Both the position numbers and the translations under genes were made by a program. From NCBI GenBank assembly GCA_902795725.1, contig CADBLY010000056.1, positions 1 through 19,420 of the forward strand: a DNA stretch of 19,420 nucleotides, in the 5' to 3' direction. The stretch's first letter is position 1, and every line of letters begins with the position of its first letter. Of this stretch, positions 14,667 through 19,420 are shown in pieces. Under the pieces are notes generated by a model, which did no database searches, had not been told where the DNA came from, and saw only the letters and a list, made by a program, of their open reading frames with translations. The DNA is from an uncultured Erysipelotrichaceae bacterium (GTDB lineage Bacteria; Bacillota_I; Bacilli_A; RF39; UBA660).

Positions 14667-15810
14667 AAACAACCTATAGGTATAACATATATTCCATCTT
14701 CTCTTTGATAGGCGTATTTACCTGTTGCTGTTAATATCATTAGGAATGATGGGTTTTTCATTTTTTTTGTATCTATTTTATTTTTAAGGTTTATAAGGCT
14801 TTCTGATCCTTCATTAATTAATTTGTCTCCACCTAATTTTATTTCTATTAAACCGTATTTTCCGTTTCTTAGGTGAATAACGGCATCACATTCTGAGTCT
14901 GATGCATCTCGATAGTGATAAACTTTACCGTCTATGCTTTCAGCATATACTCTTAAATCTCTAATGCATAATGTTTCAAATATTAAACCAAAGGTATTTA
15001 AATCTCTGATTAGATCGTTGGGTCCTATCCCTAACGCTGCTGCACTAATTGATGGATCGACAAAGTATCTTGTTTCTGATGTTCTGATTGCTGTTTTACT
15101 TCTTAAATTTGGATTCCAAGCTGGTGATTCTTCAATAACGAATATTTTTTTTAAAGCATTGATATAGGATAGTATTGTATCGGTGTCTAAAGAAAATGAA
15201 TCATTGTTAATCATGTCTTGTTTTAGGGCTTTATTTGAGGCCTGACTCCCTATATTTCTTGCATAACTTCGTATTAGGTTTTTGGTACGTTCAGGATTTC
15301 TATTAACATTATCTACTCTGGAAATATCTGAATATACGATAGCATCATAGTAATCGTATGCTTGATCTAAAGCTATGTCTTTTTCTAAGAAAATGCTTCT
15401 GGGCCATCCACCTCTACAGCAAAGATATGAAATATCTTCTAATTCTAGTTTGTTGGTACCACTAATTTTATTGGTTTGATTAAAGAGATCTTTTAAACTT
15501 ACTGAGCCGTTTGATTCTCCAGATTCATATAATGTCATTGGCCGCATAGTTAACCATGAGAATCTTCCTGTACCTGTATGTGTGACATCTTTCATATCAG
15601 CAGGTACGGCGGATCCTGTTAAAACAAATTGACCTTTATTATTACGGTGATCTACTTCAAATCTTATTGCATCCCATAGTTTTGGGGCTATTTGCCATTC
15701 ATCAATTAATCTGTGAGTGGTACCTTCTAATAAAAGACTAGGGTTTAATTCTGATAATGATATATTTTGTTCTTTATCTTCGGGTTTGGTCATATAAAGA
15801 ATACTTTTAG
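14657..15810 (-). pseudogene. 5'-truncated AAA_14/DUF4143 ATPase gene (Walker A lost)
   Basis: The frame can be read from 15880, overlapping the end of the PBP gene, but recognisable homology begins only near SILYMTKPEDKEQN (about 15800). Complete relatives have some 40 residues before this point carrying the P-loop G-x-x-x-x-GK(T/S); none is present, so ATP binding should be lost. Retained parts are Walker B RLIDEWQ, sensor-like LTGSAVP, the HTGTGRFSWLTMRPMTLYESG block, GGWP, a DUF4143 domain and a PD-(D/E)XK-like end (ECDAVIHL, then GLIEIKLGG). No RBS or promoter is seen at the new 5' end, which carries an imperfect tandem repeat. The rest of the frame has no stop or frameshift, so the truncation is either recent or tolerated as a fragment. 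It is a different subfamily from the intact copy at 17979. Confidence 0.75.
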
Positions 15811-15854
15811 AAATTTGTTCGGTTATTTGTGGAAATTTTATTCGGTTATTTGTA
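15810..15854. repeat. Imperfect tandem repeat (about 22 nt x 2) at the PBP/ATPase-fragment junction
   Basis: Two adjacent units, 15810-15831 and 15832-15854, share GAAATTTxxTTCGGTTATTTGT with one extra base in the second. They lie exactly between the PBP stop codon and the first recognisable ATPase codons, so they probably mark the deletion or insertion event. Confidence 0.6.
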
Positions 15855-15857
15855 AAT

Positions 15858-17825
15858 TTATTCTTCTTGGATATTATCAATTGTTTTAGAGGTTGGTATT
15901 AGACTATCTAGTGAATCATCATAAGATGGTTGGGTACCTTTGATATAGTAAAACATGGTAGCGTTTTTAGTATCTTTAGTTGCTATTTGACCAGTTATGG
16001 GATCTACTAGAGTACCTACAACATTATCTGGTGTTTTATACCAATTATCTTTTTTATCTTTTAAGTAAGCTTCTATGGCATCTATCCACATATATCTAAT
16101 TTGTTTACCATCTGTTACTTCACTTTTTTTTGCATCATCATAACCACTCCATATACCTAAGACAATATCTTTGTTATAACCAAATATTAAATGATCAGTA
16201 TCAGTTGTACCGGTTTTGATAGCATATTTTCTTGTCATTTTATCAGTTATGTCGTAGCACGTAGGGTAGTTATAATCAATAAAGTTATAGTTATAGGTGC
16301 TGGTTAATAATTCATTGGTTATATAAGCTATATTAGAATTTAATATTTTGTTTTTTTCATTTTTGTATTCATATAGAATATTACCATCCATATCGGTTAC
16401 TTTTTTTATAAAGTGACCTTTTACTTTATATCCTAGATTTGCTAAAGAACTATATGCTTGTGTCATTTCTAGTAAACTTATTTCTTCACTTCCTAAGGCT
16501 AAGGAAGGGATAGCTGATAGAGATGAAGTTATACCAACTCTTTTTAGGGTATCTACTAAGGTGTTTTCTCCTAGGAAAATATGAGTTTTAACGGCATATA
16601 TATTGTCGGAATAAGCAATAGCTGCAGCCATGGATATTTGTTTATTACCATAGTTGTTATTATAGTTAGCTGGGGCATATGTTTTATTGTTTGAAAAGAC
16701 AAAGGTTGTTTCTTCACTAGTAAAAGTTGTAGATGATGTAAAACCATTTTCTAAAGCGGAGTAATATAGGAAAGGTTTTAAGGTTGAACCTACTTGTCTT
16801 TTAGAACTTGTTGCTCTATTAAATTGACTATTGGTGTAGTTTTTTCCTCCTATAAGAGCAATTACTTCACCATTTTTAGGTTTCATCATAATTGAAGCTA
16901 CTTCTAAATCATTGTTGACATTATTTTTCATAGCTTGTTCTAGTTTTTCTTGAGCTTCCATATCTAGGTATGTATAAATTTTTAAACCACCAGTATCTAA
17001 GAAGGTATTTGGAATGGTATCAATACTATTTAATTCTTTTCTCACGGCATCTTGATAATACATTAAGGTATCTAGTTTATTTTCTTTGATATAACCATAG
17101 TAATTTAATTTTTCTTTATATGCTTTATCTTTTTCTTCTTCGGTTATATATTTATTGTTTACCATGGCGTTTAATACAAGCAATTGTCTTTCTTTGGCTT
17201 TTTTTTCATTAACTAGTGGCGAATAATTAGTTGGTGATTTTGGAATACCTGCTAGCATTGTGGATTCTGCTAACGTTAAATCTTTGGCATCTTTATTAAA
17301 ATAATAGTGACTAGCATTTTCTATACCATATACTTCACCATAGTTAATAGTATTTAAATATCCTTCTAAGATTTCATCTTTGGAATACTGGCTTTCTAAT
17401 CTAACGGTAAGCCATGCTTCTTTAATTTTTCTTTTCCATGTTTTATTAAAGTCTAAAAATAAGTTTTTGGTATATTGTTGTGATATTGTTGATGCTCCTT
17501 GAAGATTATCTTTATTTATTAAATTAACATATAGTGATTTAGCTATTCTTGGGAAGTCAAAGCCATGGTGTTTATAAAAGTTTTTATCTTCAATTGATAT
17601 TGTGGCATTTATAACATGTTTTGATATATCTTTTTTCTTTACCCATTCATCTGATAATCCATTCATTAAGTTTTTATCTTTATCGTAAATATAATAACTA
17701 TTGCTTTTATTGATATTAAGTTTATTTTTAGAACCAATAAAATAGATTAAAAAGTGAGTAATAGTAATTATAAATACTAGTATTAATAGAATTATGAAAA
17801 CTTTTTTTAACTTTTTCATATGCAT
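15858..17825 (-). CDS. Class A penicillin-binding protein (PBP1A family)
   Basis: 655 residues from the chosen start. It is a bifunctional peptidoglycan synthase: glycosyltransferase GT51 plus transpeptidase, anchored by an N-terminal membrane helix (about 8-31). GT51 motifs are SIEDKNFYKHHGFD with catalytic Glu79, QGASTISQQYTKN, and the later LEGYLNTINYG and STMLAGIPKSPTNYSP. Transpeptidase motifs are S-T-L-K (Ser347-Lys350), S-D-N (406-408) and KTGT (537-540), all intact. The start is ambiguous: ATGs lie at 17831, 17825 and 17819 in frame; AGGA sits only one base before the first but seven before the second, so 17825 is preferred. It shows that the organism makes a cell wall. Downstream it abuts the truncated ATPase gene; upstream lies the direct repeat, which contains a TATAAT on this strand. 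Confidence 0.95.
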   Translation of the reverse strand: MHMKKLKKVFIILLILVFIITITHFLIYFIGSKNKLNINKSNSYYIYDKDKNLMNGLSDEWVKKKDISKHVINATISIEDKNFYKHHGFDFPRIAKSLYVNLINKDNLQGASTISQQYTKNLFLDFNKTWKRKIKEAWLTVRLESQYSKDEILEGYLNTINYGEVYGIENASHYYFNKDAKDLTLAESTMLAGIPKSPTNYSPLVNEKKAKERQLLVLNAMVNNKYITEEEKDKAYKEKLNYYGYIKENKLDTLMYYQDAVRKELNSIDTIPNTFLDTGGLKIYTYLDMEAQEKLEQAMKNNVNNDLEVASIMMKPKNGEVIALIGGKNYTNSQFNRATSSKRQVGSTLKPFLYYSALENGFTSSTTFTSEETTFVFSNNKTYAPANYNNNYGNKQISMAAAIAYSDNIYAVKTHIFLGENTLVDTLKRVGITSSLSAIPSLALGSEEISLLEMTQAYSSLANLGYKVKGHFIKKVTDMDGNILYEYKNEKNKILNSNIAYITNELLTSTYNYNFIDYNYPTCYDITDKMTRKYAIKTGTTDTDHLIFGYNKDIVLGIWSGYDDAKKSEVTDGKQIRYMWIDAIEAYLKDKKDNWYKTPDNVVGTLVDPITGQIATKDTKNATMFYYIKGTQPSYDDSLDSLIPTSKTIDNIQEE

Positions 17826-17850
17826 CACCATATCCTAAAGTTATTATTAG

Positions 17851-17887
17851 CTAAAACTAAAAAATTATAGATAAGTATTTAACAAAA
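17851..17887. repeat. Left copy of 37-bp direct repeat flanking the ATPase cassette
   Basis: Starts CTAAAACTAAAAAATTATAG and ends TTAACAAAA. It matches 19222-19258 at 36 of 37 positions. On the minus strand it contains TATAAT, so it may also supply the -10 of the PBP gene. Confidence 0.85.
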
Positions 17888-17894
17888 AAAATAA

Positions 17895-17931
17895 AATGGC
17901 AAAAAGATGCATTGATGTCATATTTGCCATT
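17895..17931. promoter_or_regulatory. Inverted repeat overlapping the -35 of the ATPase gene (operator candidate)
   Basis: AATGGCAAA (17895-17903) and TTTGCCATT (17923-17931) are perfect 9-base arms 19 nt apart, and the right arm enters the TTGACA hexamer. The centre-to-centre distance of about 28 bp fits two to three helical turns, as for a repressor that binds both arms; a hairpin in the DNA or RNA is the alternative. Confidence 0.55.
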
Positions 17932-17958
17932 GACATTATATTTATATAATAGTATAAT
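17930..17958 (+). promoter_or_regulatory. Perfect-consensus promoter of the ATPase gene
   Basis: TTGACA (17930-17935), exactly 17 nt, then TATAAT (17953-17958). This is the best promoter in the window. The start point near 17965 falls at the RBS AGAGGTG (17965-17971). Confidence 0.85.
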
Positions 17959-17978
17959 GTCTTTAGAGGTGATTAACT

Positions 17979-19178
17979 ATGAAAAGAGAAATTGAAACTA
18001 AATTTAAAAATTTATCAAAAAGTAGAAAAGTTGTATTGTTAACTGGAGCAAGACAAGTTGGCAAATCAACTTTTGTTAAATCAATTAAGGAAAAAGATAG
18101 AACTTATATCACTTTAGATGATTTATCATTAAGAGAACTTGCTCAAAATGATCCTAAATTATTTTTGATGAATTATCAAGGGAAATTGATTATAGATGAA
18201 GTTCAGTATGCTCCCAATTTATTTTCTTATATTAAAATAGATGTTGATAATTCTAACGAAAACGGAAAATATTGGTTAACTGGTTCACAAAGATTTGAAT
18301 TGATGAAAAATATAAGTGAAACATTAGCAGGTAGAATTTCCATTGTTGAAATGTCAACTTTAAGTTTTGCTGAAAAAGAGAAATTTGAATCTAAATTATT
18401 TAATCCTACTAATATAAAATCAAATATTTCTGTCACACCTAGTCAAATATTTGATAATATTTTTAAAGGAGGAATGCCCGAATATATTATTGATAATATA
18501 GATAGAAATCAGTTTTTTGAAGATTATGTTAGAACATATATAGAAAGAGATGTCAGACAATTAACGCAGGTTGGAGATTTACTAAGTTTTCGAAAATTTA
18601 TGATTGCTGTAGCATCAAGAAACGGTGAAATTTTGAATTATAATAGTTTAAGTGAAGATGCTGATATAGACGTTAATACGGTAAAGAGATGGCTATCAAT
18701 ATTAGAAGCAAGTGATATTATTTATTTGTTAAAACCATATTCTAATAATAAACTAAAAAGAGCAATTAAATCTTCTAAAATAATATTTTTAGATACAGGA
18801 CTATGTGCATATTTATGTGGATGGAATACCAAAGAAGCACTAGAAAATTCAGCTACATCAGGACATTTTCTAGAGTCATTTGTTATTAGTGAATTAATTA
18901 AAAATAAAAGAAATAATAAAGAAACATTAAATTATGATATTTTCTTCTATAGAGATAGAGATAAAAAAGAAATTGATTTAATTATAGAATTGGATAATAT
19001 AATATATCCATTTGAAATAAAAAAGACTGCTAAGCCAGATATATCAATGTTAAAGAATTTTAGTATATTAAATAATGCAAAATTAAATGTTGGTAATGGT
19101 GGATTGTTATGTTTTTATCCTGATATTTTACCAATGGATGAAAAAAACAAATCATATCCTATATCAGTTATATTTTAA
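17979..19178 (+). CDS. ATP-binding protein, AAA_14 plus DUF4143 (intact)
   Basis: 399 residues, normal length. AAA_14 ATPase domain at about 1-190: Walker A GARQVGKS (23-30, Lys29), Walker B LIIDEVQ (Asp73-Glu74), sensor-1-like LTGSQRF (100-106) and GRISIVEMSTLSF. The DUF4143 part follows: ERDVRQLTQVGDLLSFRKFM, a winged-helix-like stretch DADIDVNTVKRWLSILEASDIIYLLKPY, and a PD-(D/E)XK-like end DRDKKEIDLIIE then PFEIKK. The biological role of this very widespread family is not settled. The gene is a self-contained unit: perfect promoter, a nearby inverted repeat, a 14-bp-stem terminator, and a 37-bp direct repeat on both sides. This arrangement suggests that it entered as a cassette between the PBP and Lon-like genes, which would otherwise be divergent neighbours. 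Confidence 0.92.
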   Translation: MKREIETKFKNLSKSRKVVLLTGARQVGKSTFVKSIKEKDRTYITLDDLSLRELAQNDPKLFLMNYQGKLIIDEVQYAPNLFSYIKIDVDNSNENGKYWLTGSQRFELMKNISETLAGRISIVEMSTLSFAEKEKFESKLFNPTNIKSNISVTPSQIFDNIFKGGMPEYIIDNIDRNQFFEDYVRTYIERDVRQLTQVGDLLSFRKFMIAVASRNGEILNYNSLSEDADIDVNTVKRWLSILEASDIIYLLKPYSNNKLKRAIKSSKIIFLDTGLCAYLCGWNTKEALENSATSGHFLESFVISELIKNKRNNKETLNYDIFFYRDRDKKEIDLIIELDNIIYPFEIKKTAKPDISMLKNFSILNNAKLNVGNGGLLCFYPDILPMDEKNKSYPISVIF

Positions 19179-19181
19179 AGT

Positions 19182-19214
19182 AATTCTAAGAATAAAGTTA
19201 TTCTTAGAATTTTT
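19182..19214 (+). terminator. Terminator of the ATPase gene
   Basis: AATTCTAAGAATAA (19182-19195) and TTATTCTTAGAATT (19198-19211) are a perfect 14-bp inverted repeat followed by T's to 19214, four bases after the stop. Confidence 0.85.
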
Positions 19215-19221
19215 CTGTTAT

Positions 19222-19258
19222 CTAAAACTAAAAAATTATAGATAAGTAATTAACAAAA
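19222..19258. repeat. Right copy of 37-bp direct repeat flanking the ATPase cassette
   Basis: It matches 17851-17887 except for one T-to-A change. It lies between the ATPase terminator and the promoter of the Lon-like gene. The unit from one repeat start to the next is 1371 bp. Confidence 0.85.
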
Positions 19259-19271
19259 TTTTAAATTTTAA

Positions 19272-19300
19272 TAGACATTTGAATTTGAATGTACTATAAT
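19272..19300 (+). promoter_or_regulatory. Predicted promoter of the Lon-like gene
   Basis: TAGACA (19272-19277, one base from TTGACA), 17 nt, then a perfect TATAAT (19295-19300). AGGAGG at 19316-19321 follows. No CIRCE-type inverted repeat is seen, so heat-shock control is not indicated. Confidence 0.65.
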
Positions 19301-19327
19301 AGAAAACAATTCTTTAGGAGGTTTTGC

Positions 19328-19420
19328 ATGAAGTTACCTGTAATACTACTAAAGGGGTTGAATTTATTACCAAATAATGATATTCGCTTAGAATTTGATA
19401 ATGAATTAAGTAATTCGTTA
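19328..19420 (+). CDS. lon: N-terminus of a Lon-type ATP-dependent protease (3' end outside window)
   Basis: 31 codons are visible before the window ends. MKLPVILLKGLNLLPNNDI, then RLEFDNELSNSL, fits the first two strands of the Lon substrate-binding domain, where LonA proteins read 'PVLPLRxxxxxPxxxxxLxVGRxxSxxxL'. AGGAGG lies six bases before the ATG, and a good promoter precedes it, so the start is well supported. The ATPase and protease domains are not visible, so the call rests on this short stretch alone. Confidence 0.65.
   Translation, partial: MKLPVILLKGLNLLPNNDIRLEFDNELSNSL

Noticed and set aside
1..19420. CRISPR array
   Set aside because: No regularly spaced repeat-spacer structure; the only direct repeats are isolated pairs.
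1..19420. tRNA, rRNA or riboswitch genes
   Set aside because: I saw no T-loop GTTCGA-type signature with acceptor pairing, no rRNA-like conserved blocks, and no long structured leader; intergenic gaps are short and AT-rich.
1..19420. Mollicute with TGA read as Trp
   Set aside because: Genes such as truB end at TGA with overlapping starts after them, Trp is encoded by TGG, and a class A PBP indicates a cell wall.

Overview
The window is low-GC DNA (AT-rich, with many Asn/Ile/Lys/Asp codons) from a walled member of the Bacillota, most likely an uncultivated gut Bacilli-type lineage. A class A penicillin-binding protein, LexA with a Bacillus-like operator half-site, AGGAGG-type ribosome binding sites and TTGACA/TATAAT promoters all point that way. 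TGA is used as a stop and TGG for Trp, so this is not a Mycoplasma with the altered code. Species cannot be named from the sequence alone.

Layout. 1-231: tail of an Rpn-type transposase/nuclease gene and a solo IS3-family-like end. 232-2180: overlapping pair, a FabG-like SDR reductase and an aluminium-resistance/methionine gamma-lyase-family PLP enzyme. 2198-3991 (-): a membrane-anchored repeat protein, possibly a beta-propeller. 4210-5298: a small exported protein and a DUF308 membrane protein. 5398-8904: a run of four genes with overlapping or very short junctions (an anchored exported protein, truB, a sugar-phosphate-type nucleotidyltransferase, and a multi-pass membrane protein). 8968-9837: lexA (-), divergent from an unlisted 42-codon membrane microprotein gene under a LexA-type operator. 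9909-11214: NfeD plus an SPFH/stomatin protein. 11287-13863: polA. 13911-14640: debris, namely a 5'-truncated surface-protein fragment and a second solo IS end. 14657-17825 (-): a 5'-truncated AAA_14/DUF4143 ATPase gene lying behind a PBP1A gene. 17851-19258: an intact AAA_14/DUF4143 gene with its own consensus promoter and terminator, bracketed by a 37-bp direct repeat. 19328-end: start of a Lon-like protease gene.

How it fits together. The housekeeping genes cover DNA repair and replication (polA, lexA), tRNA modification (truB), cell wall synthesis (PBP1A) and probably protein quality control (lon-like). Between them lie junctions that have collected mobile debris: IS3-type ends, an Rpn tail, and one dead and one live ATPase cassette. 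The two parts most worth a second look are the lexA-divergent SOS-type microprotein, which sits where YneA or SosA sits in other Bacillota, and the ATPase cassette inserted between pbp and lon with a long flanking direct repeat.
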